DNA of 64,000 nucleotides, taken from NCBI RefSeq assembly GCF_029892065.1, contig NZ_CP120373.1:2735001-2799000 (forward strand). Reading direction: 5' to 3'. Positions 8,259 to 16,981 of the stretch are shown here, piece after piece. The first letter of the stretch is position 1. Every line of letters starts with the position of its first letter. Made by a program: the position numbers and the translations under genes. The stretch is from Sinorhizobium garamanticum. GTDB lineage: Bacteria; Pseudomonadota; Alphaproteobacteria; Rhizobiales; Rhizobiaceae. The notes under the pieces were generated by a model that was given only the letters and a program-made list of their open reading frames with translations, made no database searches and was not told the DNA's origin.

Positions 8259-9452
8259 ATGCGAGTTTGGAAGCAGCTGGCGGTCAGCGCCCTTGTGCTC
8301 GTCGTGGGGGCGGCAGCTTGGGTGCGTTTTGCGCCCGGCGCGGGCGAGACGCTGGCGGCAATCGGCGTTTCACATCCGCTGATCGATGCACTGTCGAAGT
8401 CGCAGGGGGGCGAAGGTGAAGGCGGGCGGCGCAATGGCGGGCGCGGGCAGGGTGGCCAGGGCGGCTTCGGCGATGCGACGTTGGTCGTCGTCAGACCGTC
8501 GGCAAGCGCGATCGTCAACGACAGGCTCAACGCCATCGGCAACGGCGAAGCAATCCACTCCGTGACGGTGACGCCGACGGCGACCGGCAACCTCACCGAG
8601 ATCCTGGTAAAATCCGGCGAGAGGATCGCCCGGGGCCAGGTGATCGCCCGGCTCGACAGCGACGACCAGAAGGTTGCGGCAGAACAGGCGAGGCTCACGC
8701 GTGACAGCGCGCAGGAAAAGGTGCAGCGCTATCGCAATCTCAGCACGGCAAGGGCTGTGACGGCAGTCGAAGTTCGCGACGCGGAAATCGCGCTGCAGGC
8801 GGCAGAACTGGCGCTGAAAACGGCGGAGCTCGATCTCAGACGCCGCGATATCGTCGCGCCCTCGAAGGGGGTCGTCGGCATCATCACCGTCAATGTCGGC
8901 GACTACGTCACGACCTCGACGCCGATCGTGGTGGTGGACGACCGATCGCAAATCCTCGTCGATTTCTGGGTGCCGGAACGCTTCGCCAGCAAGATTTTTG
9001 TCGACCAGCCGGTGACGGCGAATGCGATCGCGCAGCCCGGGCGGCAGCTCGAAGGCGTCATTCACGCGATCGACAACCGTCTCGATCAGGCGAGCCGGAC
9101 GCTCCGCGTCCGCGCACGGCTCGAAAATCCCGACGACATGCTGCGGGCGGGCATGTCCTTCTCGGTTACCATGGCCTTCGACGGTGACCGTTATCCGACG
9201 GTCGATCCGTTGGCGATCCAGTGGAGTTCGGATGGATCCTATATCTGGCGTGTCAACGGCGACCGCAGCGAGCGAGTGCCGGTCAAGATTATCCAGCGCA
9301 ATCCGGACAAGGTGCTTGTCGACGCCACTCTTGCCGAGGGCGACCGCATCGTGACCGAGGGCGTGCAGCGCCTGCGCGATGGCGGCGCGGTGCGCGTCGC
9401 CGGCGAAAACCGGCCCGAGCCTCAGCAGAAGGTCGCGGGAGAGGCACAATGA
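8259..9452 (+). CDS. RND efflux periplasmic adaptor (MFP) subunit
   Basis: 397 aa membrane-fusion protein. It has one N-terminal hydrophobic anchor, a Gly-rich linker (residues ~50–70), then lipoyl-like halves (TATGNLTEILVKSGERIARGQVIARLD and DIVAPSKGVVGI) flanking a helical hairpin rich in Ala/Glu, and beta-barrel and membrane-proximal domains (DQASRTLRVRARLENPDDMLRAGM is typical). It bridges the inner-membrane pump to an outer-membrane channel. Its stop overlaps the ATG of the pump gene (ATGA at 9449–9452), so the two are translationally coupled. No outer-membrane channel gene lies in the window, so one elsewhere must be used. Confidence 0.93.
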   Translation: MRVWKQLAVSALVLVVGAAAWVRFAPGAGETLAAIGVSHPLIDALSKSQGGEGEGGRRNGGRGQGGQGGFGDATLVVVRPSASAIVNDRLNAIGNGEAIHSVTVTPTATGNLTEILVKSGERIARGQVIARLDSDDQKVAAEQARLTRDSAQEKVQRYRNLSTARAVTAVEVRDAEIALQAAELALKTAELDLRRRDIVAPSKGVVGIITVNVGDYVTTSTPIVVVDDRSQILVDFWVPERFASKIFVDQPVTANAIAQPGRQLEGVIHAIDNRLDQASRTLRVRARLENPDDMLRAGMSFSVTMAFDGDRYPTVDPLAIQWSSDGSYIWRVNGDRSERVPVKIIQRNPDKVLVDATLAEGDRIVTEGVQRLRDGGAVRVAGENRPEPQQKVAGEAQ

Positions 9453-12400
9453 ACATCGGGTTTGGCGGCCACCACGGAAAGGGCGGAGACCAACGGGGAA
9501 AGACCGGCTTTACCGCACTCTTCATCCGCCGGCCGATCTTCGCGCTGGTGGTCAACACGTTGATCGTCGTTGCGGGCCTCGCCGCCTGGAACGGCATCGA
9601 AATGCGCGAGCTGCCGCAGGTCGACCAGCCGGTCGTCTCCGTGACGACATGGTTCGAAGGCGCTTCGCCGGAAACGATCGACCGCGAGGTGACCTCGGTC
9701 GTCGAGGGCGCCGTGTCGCGCGTCCAAGGCCTCAAGAGCATTTCCTCGAGCTCTTCCTTCGGGCGCAGCCGCGTGACGCTCGAATTCTCCGACACGACCG
9801 ATATCGGCCAGGCGGCGAATGACATCCGCGATGCGCTCGGCCGCGTTGCCGGCCAGTTGCCGGACGATTCCGACGAGCCGATCATCGTCAAGGCGGATGC
9901 GGACAGCCAGCCGATCATACGGCTGGCGCTGACCTCCGATACGATGACCATGGAAGACATGACGCTCCTGGTCGAGAACGAGATCAGCGACCGGCTTGCG
10001 GCGGTCGAGGGCGTCGCCGATGTGACGGTCTACGGCGACCAGGAGAAGATATTCCGCATTGACCTCAACCAGGCGAAGCTCGCCGGGCGCGGGGTCACCG
10101 TCGCCAATCTTCGCGAAGCACTCGCCAACGCATCCTACGACGTGCCGGCGGGCTCGCTGACCAGCGCAAGCCAGGACATTACCGTTCGGGCGACGGCGGA
10201 CCTCCAGACGCCCGAGCAGTTCGAAAACCTCATCATCGGAGACAATGTGCGGCTGCGCGACGTCGCGACGGTGACGCTCGGCCCGGACACGGGCACGTCG
10301 GCGTTGCGCTCTAATGGCCGGCAGGGCATCGGCCTCGGCATCATCCGCCAGGCCCAGTCGAACACGGTCGATATCTCCGAGGGCGTGCACAAGGTGGTGG
10401 ACACGATCTCCTCGGAGATCCTGCCTGAAGGGACGGAACTCAAGATCACCAGCGACGATGCCGTCTTCATCAACGGCGCGATCCACGAAGTGGAAATCGC
10501 GCTCCTCGTCGCCGTATTCATCGTCACCTTCGTCATCTATCTCTTCCTGCTCGACTGGCGGGCGACGCTGATCCCGGCGATCTCGATGCCGATCGCGTTG
10601 ATCGGCACGCTCGCGGCAATCTATCTTGCCGGTTTCTCGATCAACATCCTGACGCTGCTCGCGATCGTACTCGCAACCGGTCTCGTCGTCGACGACGCGA
10701 TCGTGGTGCTCGAAAACATCGTGCGCCGCCGGGCGGAGGGGCTCGGGCCCCGCGCGGCCGCCGTGCATGGAACGCTCGAGGTCTTCTTCGCGGTGCTGGC
10801 GACAACCGCCACGCTTGCGGCGGTTTTCGTGCCGCTCTCCTTCCTGCCGGGGCAGACCGGTGGGCTCTTCCGCGAGTTCGGCTTCGTGCTCGCCTTCTCG
10901 ATCCTGCTCTCGTCCTTCGTTTCGCTCACGCTTTGCCCGATGCTCGCCTCGCGTCTGCTGACGACCGATGCGCATGCCCATCAGGGCGTGATGAGTCGGC
11001 TCGGGGCGCGGGCCGCGGCGTTCTATCGGGTAACGCTTCGCGCATGCCTCAATGCGCCGCTCATCGTCTTCGTCGTCGCCGCCTTCTTCACCGCGGCAGG
11101 CGCCGCCGGCTTCCTGACGCTGAAGTCCGAACTGACCCCCAACGAAGACCGTTCGCAGGTCATGCTCAGGATCAACGCGCCGCAGGGCGTCTCGCTCGAA
11201 TATACGCAGGCGCAGATGCGTCGCATCGAGGAGGGCCTTCAGCCGCTGGTCAAATCGGGCGAGATCAGCAACGTCTTTTCAATCTCGGGGCAGGGCGGCA
11301 CGGCCAATAGCGGCTTCATGGTGCTGACGCTTGCCCCGTGGGAAGAGCGGGAGCGCACGCAGCAGCAGATCATCGCCGACATCAACAAGGTGACCGCGGA
11401 AATTCCGTCCGTCCGTTCCTTCGCCATCCAGTCCAACAGTCTTGGCATTCGCGGTGCCGGTAGTGGCCTTCAGGTAGCGCTGGTCGGCAACGACTACAGA
11501 AAGCTCGGCGACGCGGCCGCCAAGCTCGTCCGCGCGATCGAAGACAGCGGCCGTTTCGAGAACGTGCGGCTCAACTATGAGGCCAACCAGGCACAACTGT
11601 CGATCACCATCGATCGCGAGCGCGCGTCCGACCTCGGCGTGGATATCAGCGGGCTGTCCTGGGCGCTTCAGGCGATGCTCGACGGCAGCAGCGTCGTCGA
11701 CATCTTCGTCGAGGGCGACGCCTATCCCGTCAAGCTGCTTTCCTCGACGACGCCGCTCAACGACCCGACGGACCTGCAGAATATTTTCGTCAAGGCTCGC
11801 GACGGCCGGATCGTGCCGATGTCGACCATCGCGACGATCGAGGAAAGGGCCGTGGCGCCGCAGCTGGCACGCGAGTCGCAGCTTCGCGCCGTTTCGCTTT
11901 CGGCGGGCCTCAAGTCGGACCTCGCGCTCGGCGAGGCGCTGTCGATGGTGGAGGAGATGGCGGAACCGCTGTTGCCGCCGGGGTCGCGGGTGATGCCGCT
12001 CGCGGAAGCGGCGACGCTCAACGAGAACGCCAATGGCCTCTTCATCACCTTCGGCTTCGCGATCGTTATCATCTTCCTGGTGCTGGCAGCACAGTTCGAA
12101 AGCTTCATCAGCGGCCTCATCATCATGTCGACCGTGCCGCTCGGGCTTGCCTGTGCCGTCTTCGCGATGATCCTGACGGGCAATACGCTGAACATCTACA
12201 GCCAGATCGGGCTGGTTATGCTGGTCGGCATCATGGCGAAGAACGGCATCCTCATCGTCGAGTTCGCCAATCAGTTGCGCGATCGCGGTCAGGATGTGCG
12301 GAGCGCCATTGAGAACGCGGCCAATATCCGCCTGAGGCCGGTGATGATGACGATGATCGCAACCGTCGTCGGCGCTGTCCCGTTGGTTCTGGCGAGCGGT

Positions 12401-12592
12401 GCGGGGGCCGAAGCGCGCATCGCACTCGGCTGGGTTCTGGTCGGCGGGCTGGGCCTCGCGGTGATCGTGACGCTCTACCTCACTCCGGTCGCCTATCTCG
12501 TGATCGCGCGCTTCACGAAGCCGCATGCCGACGAGGAGCGCAAGCTGCACGAAGAAATGGACGCCGCCGCAGCAACTGTTGAAGCGCTGTGA
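9449..12592 (+). CDS. RND efflux pump inner-membrane permease
   Basis: 1047 aa AcrB/MexB-type hydrophobe/amphiphile efflux transporter with 12 TM segments and two large periplasmic loops. It starts GKTGFTALFIRRPIFALVVN (usual TM1 lead-in). The proton-relay acidic pair is in TM4 (TGLVVDDAIVVLENI) and the relay Lys in TM10 (LVGIMAKNGILIVEF). The drug substrate cannot be inferred; the closest look is to HAE-1-like pumps of alphaproteobacteria. The start at MNIGFGGHHGKGG is fixed by the ATGA overlap with the adaptor and a GGGAGAGG element; the long frame extending upstream is inside the adaptor gene. Confidence 0.95.
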   Translation: MNIGFGGHHGKGGDQRGKTGFTALFIRRPIFALVVNTLIVVAGLAAWNGIEMRELPQVDQPVVSVTTWFEGASPETIDREVTSVVEGAVSRVQGLKSISSSSSFGRSRVTLEFSDTTDIGQAANDIRDALGRVAGQLPDDSDEPIIVKADADSQPIIRLALTSDTMTMEDMTLLVENEISDRLAAVEGVADVTVYGDQEKIFRIDLNQAKLAGRGVTVANLREALANASYDVPAGSLTSASQDITVRATADLQTPEQFENLIIGDNVRLRDVATVTLGPDTGTSALRSNGRQGIGLGIIRQAQSNTVDISEGVHKVVDTISSEILPEGTELKITSDDAVFINGAIHEVEIALLVAVFIVTFVIYLFLLDWRATLIPAISMPIALIGTLAAIYLAGFSINILTLLAIVLATGLVVDDAIVVLENIVRRRAEGLGPRAAAVHGTLEVFFAVLATTATLAAVFVPLSFLPGQTGGLFREFGFVLAFSILLSSFVSLTLCPMLASRLLTTDAHAHQGVMSRLGARAAAFYRVTLRACLNAPLIVFVVAAFFTAAGAAGFLTLKSELTPNEDRSQVMLRINAPQGVSLEYTQAQMRRIEEGLQPLVKSGEISNVFSISGQGGTANSGFMVLTLAPWEERERTQQQIIADINKVTAEIPSVRSFAIQSNSLGIRGAGSGLQVALVGNDYRKLGDAAAKLVRAIEDSGRFENVRLNYEANQAQLSITIDRERASDLGVDISGLSWALQAMLDGSSVVDIFVEGDAYPVKLLSSTTPLNDPTDLQNIFVKARDGRIVPMSTIATIEERAVAPQLARESQLRAVSLSAGLKSDLALGEALSMVEEMAEPLLPPGSRVMPLAEAATLNENANGLFITFGFAIVIIFLVLAAQFESFISGLIIMSTVPLGLACAVFAMILTGNTLNIYSQIGLVMLVGIMAKNGILIVEFANQLRDRGQDVRSAIENAANIRLRPVMMTMIATVVGAVPLVLASGAGAEARIALGWVLVGGLGLAVIVTLYLTPVAYLVIARFTKPHADEERKLHEEMDAAAATVEAL

Positions 12593-12660
12593 GCAACATG
12601 CGACGGGAATAGTGTCGTCTTGAAACGACCGGAACCGTTACACGCTTTTCCTGGAATTGC

Positions 12661-13917
12661 TCACGCGGCAACGTCGCTACCTGCCTGCGTCCGGTCTCCG
12701 GCGGCAGCGCTTTCGGACCTTCGCATGACAAAGGCGATCCCCGAAAAAGTCAGCACGCCGATCCCCGCAAGCGCGGCCATCACCCAGAGCGATGGCGTGA
12801 CGCCCGTTCCGGCCATCGACATCGCCAGGGCGAAGGGGGCGAGCGCCGAAGAAACCTGCCGGGCGGCGGTGACCCAGCCGAGCCGGGCGCCGTAGCCTTC
12901 TCGGCCGAACAGCTCGAGTGGCAGCGTGCCGCCGACGATGCTGGTCAGGCCGGAGCCAAGTCCGAACAGGATTGCGAAGACGATTGCGCCAGGGATCAAC
13001 GGGGTCGTCGTCAGGAGCACGATAAGCGCGAGCGGCAGCAAAGTCGCCGCTATGAGTGCGAGCCAAATCTGCCGAAGCCCGCGCCCGAACAGCATGTTGA
13101 TGAGCCGGCTTGCCACCTGCGCCGGTCCGAAGAGGCTGGCCACGACAAGGCCGGCCGTCCCCATTCCGAGCGCTGCCGTCAAAGGCACCATGTGGATGAG
13201 GATCGACGACAGGACGAAGCCTTCGGCCGCGAAACCCGTGAGCATCAGCAGGAAAACTTTGGAGCGGTCTTGTGATGCGACGGCGATCGGTCGTTCGTGG
13301 GTCGCCGTCGCAATTGCAGCGAAGGACGGAGCGGCGACTGCCGCGCGGCGCGTCAGCCGCGCGATCCAAGCATGGATCGGCAGGCAGAGGACAAGGTGCA
13401 TCGCGGCAAAGGCGGCGTAAATCTCTCGCCAGGAGAGGCTTTGATGCATCGCGCTCGTCAGCGGCCAGAAGAGCGTCGAGGCGAAGCCGGCGATCAAGGT
13501 CAGATGGGTGATGCTTCGCTGCGCATCGCTGCCGCCGAACTGGACGATTGCGACGAAGGCGGCGCTATAGAGCACAAAGGAAGACGCGAGTTCCATCGCT
13601 ACGAGCGCGAGGACGAAGGCGGAGCGGCCGGGCGCGACCGCGCAGGCGAGGAGCGCCACGGCCGCGCCGGCCGACCCGAGCGTCATGACGTGTCCGGCAC
13701 CGAAGCGGTCCGCCCATTTCCCCGCGGTCGGTCCGAAGAGACCGCCGATGAGCAGGGCGACGGAGAGCGCGCCGAAGACCCATTGCTCCGGCCATTCGAG
13801 TTCCCGCGCCATGTCGGGCGCGAGAATGCTGAAGCTGTAATACAGCGTGCCGTAGCCGACGATCTGCGTCAGGCCCAAGGCCCAAAGTACCGCGGCAGGT
13901 ATCTTGCGTTCGCTCAT
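12661..13917 (-). CDS. MFS transporter in an ArsR-linked operon
   Basis: 418 aa major facilitator protein with about 12 TM segments; motif A-like GPTAGKWADRFGAGH follows TM2. It starts MSERKIPAAVLWALGLTQIVGYG, a lead-in common to a subgroup of small-molecule exporters. Its ATG overlaps the stop of the flavoprotein (ATGA at 13914–13917). An efflux role for the product or substrate of that flavoprotein, probably an arsenical or antimonial, is inferred from operon context only. The frame extends 63 codons upstream, inside the flavoprotein gene. Confidence 0.85.
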   Translation of the reverse strand: MSERKIPAAVLWALGLTQIVGYGTLYYSFSILAPDMARELEWPEQWVFGALSVALLIGGLFGPTAGKWADRFGAGHVMTLGSAGAAVALLACAVAPGRSAFVLALVAMELASSFVLYSAAFVAIVQFGGSDAQRSITHLTLIAGFASTLFWPLTSAMHQSLSWREIYAAFAAMHLVLCLPIHAWIARLTRRAAVAAPSFAAIATATHERPIAVASQDRSKVFLLMLTGFAAEGFVLSSILIHMVPLTAALGMGTAGLVVASLFGPAQVASRLINMLFGRGLRQIWLALIAATLLPLALIVLLTTTPLIPGAIVFAILFGLGSGLTSIVGGTLPLELFGREGYGARLGWVTAARQVSSALAPFALAMSMAGTGVTPSLWVMAALAGIGVLTFSGIAFVMRRSESAAAGDRTQAGSDVAA

Positions 13918-15347
13918 TCGGCGATTTCCACGATCCGCGCGGTTCCGCCATTCCCTGGCATCTCCGCCGGCCCGCTGCAACCGCATCCGGATCGGCCGGC
14001 CGCTTTCGCGCTTGCGTCCGCGGCGCAGCAGGCACCGATCGCTGCTGGCGCCGGTCCGCCGCAGCATCCGGCGGAAGGACCACCGACAATATGGTCGGCA
14101 CTGCAAACACCGGTCTCGGGAAGAACCAGGCGAACCTCGCGCGCCGCTTCATGGTCACCGGCGATCTCGGCGACGACGGAGCGCACTTGCTCGTATCCGG
14201 TCGCCATCAGGAAGGTCGGGGCGCGTCCGTAGGATTTTGAACCGACGATCGTGAAGCCCGGCTCCGGATGGGCGAGTTCGACAGCCCCGTGTGGCGGAAC
14301 CGTGCCGCAGGAATGGAAATTCGGATCGATCAGCGGAGCGAGCGCGGGCGGCGCTTCGACGGCAGGGTCTAGGGCAAGCCGCAGTTCCCGCAGATACGAA
14401 AAGTCAGGCCGGAAGCCGGTTGCGACGACGATCCGATCCACCGTCAGCGAGAAAGGCGCTCCATCCAGCCGGGCTGCCACGACGAGGTGATCCTGCTGCC
14501 GCGAAATGCATTCTATGGCGAAGGGTGCCAACATGGTCAGCTGGTTCTCGTTCATAGCCCGCCTGGCCGCAAGGCCGAGCGCACCGCGGGCCGGCAACTG
14601 GTCGTTCAGCCCGCCGCCGAGCAGCCGCTCGACGCCCTTGCGGCGGAGCGCCCAGAAGACCTCCGTTCCAGGCGCCGTCTCCTGAAGCTCCATCAGCGCC
14701 AGCGCGGTGTTGATGGCCGAGTGCCCTCCACCGATCACCAGCACGCGCTTGCCTGCATAATCCTTCCTCCGCGCCCCGCTAACGTCCGGAATGCCGTAGG
14801 CGATGCGGTCCGTCGCCGCGGCCTCTCCGGGAACAGGCAGGCCGTCGATGCCGATCGGGTTGGGCCGCGTCCAAGTGCCCGAGGCATCGATGACGGCGCG
14901 GATGCGAACCTGCTCTTCGTTGCCGCTACCGTCTGCGACGCGGACGATGAAAGGGGCGGCGGCACGGTTGGCCGACGAGAGCTTGTCCAATCCCTCGCGC
15001 GTGACGGCGATGACGGTCGAGCCAAGCCGGATATTCGGCGCGATCGCGGGCAGGGCGGCAAGCGGCGCCAGATAGTCCCGCACGATTTCGCTTCCGGTCG
15101 GCAGTCCGTCGCCGGCTGGCGCGCGCCAGCCGGCGGCCTTGAGGAGCGAACGGGCGGCGGCGTCGATGTTGTAGGTCCACGGTGAAAAGACCTGGACGTG
15201 GCCCCATTCCAGGAGAGAAGCTCCGACCGTCTCGCCGCGCTCGAAGACAATCGGCTCGATGCCACGGGTGATGAGATGCGCGGCCGCTGCAAGACCGACC
15301 GGACCTGCGCCAATGACGGCGACGGGAAGTGCCTTGTTGATCGTCAT
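13914..15347 (-). CDS. FAD/NAD(P)-dependent oxidoreductase with Cys-rich tail, ArsR-linked
   Basis: 477 aa flavoprotein monooxygenase-like enzyme. The N-terminal FAD Rossmann motif is VAVIGAGPVGLAAAAHL, the second NAD(P)H motif is RVLVIGGGHSAINTAL, and VVATGFRPD closes the FAD domain. The last 65 residues (413–477) hold seven Cys: C415, the pairs 428/429 and 440/441, and 455/457 (CCGGPAP, ACCAAD, CGCSG), which suits binding of a thiophilic metalloid. Flavin monooxygenases in ars operons (ArsO- or ArsV-type) are known to act on trivalent arsenicals; that role here is inference from the ArsR and MFS neighbours. GGATAGAGG precedes the ATG. Confidence 0.85.
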   Translation of the reverse strand: MTINKALPVAVIGAGPVGLAAAAHLITRGIEPIVFERGETVGASLLEWGHVQVFSPWTYNIDAAARSLLKAAGWRAPAGDGLPTGSEIVRDYLAPLAALPAIAPNIRLGSTVIAVTREGLDKLSSANRAAAPFIVRVADGSGNEEQVRIRAVIDASGTWTRPNPIGIDGLPVPGEAAATDRIAYGIPDVSGARRKDYAGKRVLVIGGGHSAINTALALMELQETAPGTEVFWALRRKGVERLLGGGLNDQLPARGALGLAARRAMNENQLTMLAPFAIECISRQQDHLVVAARLDGAPFSLTVDRIVVATGFRPDFSYLRELRLALDPAVEAPPALAPLIDPNFHSCGTVPPHGAVELAHPEPGFTIVGSKSYGRAPTFLMATGYEQVRSVVAEIAGDHEAAREVRLVLPETGVCSADHIVGGPSAGCCGGPAPAAIGACCAADASAKAAGRSGCGCSGPAEMPGNGGTARIVEIAE

Positions 15348-15361
15348 CCTCTATCCTTCCA

Positions 15362-15383
15362 TATTTCTAGAATGTTCGAATTA
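15362..15383. promoter_or_regulatory. Operator-like site upstream of the flavoprotein gene
   Basis: TATTTC-N8-TCGAATTA at 15362–15383 lies 15 bp upstream of the flavoprotein ATG. It matches, with the same 8-bp spacing, the core TATTTC-N8-TCGAAATA of the long inverted repeat at 15753–15786 in front of the adjacent ArsR gene. I infer a second ArsR binding site. Confidence 0.5.
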
Positions 15384-15400
15384 TGAGGGTAAAAAAAGGG

Positions 15401-15721
15401 TCATGCAGCGACCTCCTTTTCGGCCGTCCCGCACCGGGAATCGGCACAGCATTCATCGACGAGATAGCCGACCAGCGCCTGCATGCCGGGATAGTTCGCG
15501 CGGCAAATCAGCGTCGTCGCCTGCCGCTCCTGCGTCACGAGGCCGGTGTCGACCAGGCGCTTGAGATGATGTGAGAGCGTCGACGCCGCGATTTCGAGCT
15601 TTTCCTGGATGCGCCCCACGGCAAGCCCGTCTTCGCCCGCCCGGACGAGCGTCCGGTAGAGCTGCAGGCGGGTGGGGTTGCCCAGTGCTTCGAGCTGAGC
15701 GGCTGCTTTTTCGACGTTCAT
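15401..15721 (-). CDS. arsR: ArsR-family metalloregulator (second unit)
   Basis: 106 aa winged-helix repressor. Order: LEALGNPTRLQLYRTLVRAG (ArsR N-terminal helix), recognition region AASTLSHHLKRLVDTGLVTQERQATTLICRANY, and a C-terminal VDECCADSRCGTAEKE that provides three Cys for As(III)/Sb(III)-type sensing outside the classical alpha3 CxC position. Its coding end lies 53 bp before the flavoprotein start on the same strand. Binding to the two TATTTC-N8-TCGAA sites at 15753–15786 and 15362–15383 would make it autoregulated and the local repressor of the flavoprotein–MFS genes. Confidence 0.9.
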   Translation of the reverse strand: MNVEKAAAQLEALGNPTRLQLYRTLVRAGEDGLAVGRIQEKLEIAASTLSHHLKRLVDTGLVTQERQATTLICRANYPGMQALVGYLVDECCADSRCGTAEKEVAA

Positions 15722-15752
15722 GGAAATAACGTACCAGCGCCCGAAATGGAGT

Positions 15753-15786
15753 CAAGGCTATTTCGATGAAATTCGAAATAGCCTTG
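15753..15786. promoter_or_regulatory. Perfect inverted repeat, likely ArsR operator
   Basis: CAAGGCTATTTCGA (15753–15766) and TCGAAATAGCCTTG (15773–15786) are perfect 14-bp arms with a 6-bp spacer, placed 32 bp upstream of the second arsR start. No T-run follows in either direction, which argues for an operator over a terminator of arsH, though it also lies downstream of arsH. Confidence 0.55.
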
Positions 15787-15850
15787 TTGCATCGAGACCG
15801 ATTTCAAAGTTCTACAGTGACCTTTGCGCGTTAGACGCGCGACGCCGTAG
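15787..15850. repeat. Dispersed rhizobial palindromic repeat, degenerate copy
   Basis: TTGCATCGAGACCGATTTCAAAG followed by TTCTACAGTGACCTTTGCGCG, TTAGACGCGCGACGCCGTAG. The GCGCG-TTAGA-CGCGC hairpin flanked by CTACAG and CCGTAG is the same module seen at about 28028, 37240, 42180, 55950 and 56405. It sits directly after the arsH stop. Confidence 0.6.
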
Positions 15851-15852
15851 CG

Positions 15853-16560
15853 TCAGATCGACTTTAGCGAAACTCGCTGCTCAAGCTTGGCGGCCTCCTC
15901 CTTCCGCTCGCTGTAGCGATCGGTCAGGTAGTCCGAGGCGTCGCGGGTGAGGAGGGTGAACTTGACGAGTTCCTCGCACACATCGACGACCCTGTCATAG
16001 TAGGAAGAGGGCTTCATGCGGCCATCCGCGTCGAACTCCTGAAACGCCTTGGCGACCGAACTCTGATTGGGAATGGTAATCATCCGCATCCAACGACCAA
16101 GCACCCGCATCTGGTTGACGGCGTTAAAGGATTGAGATCCACCGGACACCTGCATGACGGCCAGCGTCTTGCCCTGTGTCGGGCGGATCGAGCCGAGCGA
16201 AAGGGGTATCCAGTCGATCTGCGCCTTCATGATGCCGGTCATGGCGCCGTGACGCTCTGGGCTCACCCAGACTTGACCCTCCGACCATTGGGAAAGCTCC
16301 CGAAGCTCGTGGACCTTGGGATGGCTGACCGGCGCACCGTCCGGCAGCGGCAGTCCGGCGGGATCGAAGATGCGCACCTCGCAGCCGAAATGCGTAAGCA
16401 GACGCGCCGCTTCCTGCGCCAACAGCCGGCTGTAGGAAACCGCACGCAGCGAGCCGTAGAGGATGAGGATCCGTGGCGGATGCGTCGAAAATGGCGGGCG
16501 CAGCGCCTCCCTGTCGGGCTGGCGCAGATGTTCCGGGGATGCTGCAGGCAGATCAGACAA
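15853..16560 (-). CDS. arsH: ArsH, NADPH-dependent FMN reductase/organoarsenical oxidase
   Basis: 235 aa flavodoxin-fold protein. The FMN-binding loop is [20 protein letters not shown], followed by [24 protein letters not shown] and the family signature [23 protein letters not shown]. ArsH oxidises trivalent methyl- and aryl-arsenicals and reduces FMN/quinones at the expense of NADPH, giving resistance in the cytosol. It is the last gene of the arsenic operon, and its start overlaps the arsC stop by 8 bp. Length fits the rhizobial family. Confidence 0.95.
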   Translation of the reverse strand: MSDLPAASPEHLRQPDREALRPPFSTHPPRILILYGSLRAVSYSRLLAQEAARLLTHFGCEVRIFDPAGLPLPDGAPVSHPKVHELRELSQWSEGQVWVSPERHGAMTGIMKAQIDWIPLSLGSIRPTQGKTLAVMQVSGGSQSFNAVNQMRVLGRWMRMITIPNQSSVAKAFQEFDADGRMKPSSYYDRVVDVCEELVKFTLLTRDASDYLTDRYSERKEEAAKLEQRVSLKSI

Positions 16561-16981
16561 TGCGCTTGCCTTCGTTGTCGAGCACTTGTTCGCCGTCCTC
16601 CTTGCTGAACGGCCCCTTGTGCGTATCCGGCAGGATATCGAGCACGAGCTCGGACGGGCGCGAAAGCCTTGTCCCGAGCGGCGTTACGACGAACGGCCGG
16701 TTGATCAGGATCGGGTGCTCGAGCATGGCGTCGAGAAGCTGATCGTCTGTCAGCGCCGGATCGTCGAGGCCGAGTTCGGCATAGGGCGTGCCTTTTTCGC
16801 GGATGGCCTCGCGCACGGTCAGGCCTGCGTCGGCGATCATGCGGACGAGCTCGTCGCGCGACGGCGGCGTCTTCAGATATTCGACGACGGTCGGCTCGAT
16901 CCCCGCGTTGCGGATCATTGCCAGCGTGTTGCGGGAGGTGCCGCAGGCGGGATTGTGATAGATCTTGACGTCCATGGTCAT
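16553..16981 (-). CDS. arsC: Arsenate reductase, glutaredoxin-coupled type
   Basis: 142 aa. The thioredoxin-like N-terminus has the catalytic Cys in [17 protein letters not shown] (C13), and the family's Arg residues occur in [18 protein letters not shown]. It reduces arsenate to arsenite with glutathione/glutaredoxin. The ATG at 16981 overlaps the aqpS stop (ATGA 16978–16981); a second ATG two codons later is possible. It is one of two unrelated arsenate reductases in this operon. Confidence 0.95.
   Translation of the reverse strand: MTMDVKIYHNPACGTSRNTLAMIRNAGIEPTVVEYLKTPPSRDELVRMIADAGLTVREAIREKGTPYAELGLDDPALTDDQLLDAMLEHPILINRPFVVTPLGTRLSRPSELVLDILPDTHKGPFSKEDGEQVLDNEGKRIV

Noticed and set aside
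9422..10981. 519-codon minus-strand frame
   Set aside because: Antisense shadow of the RND pump; composition is Arg/Asp/His-rich and no motif is seen.
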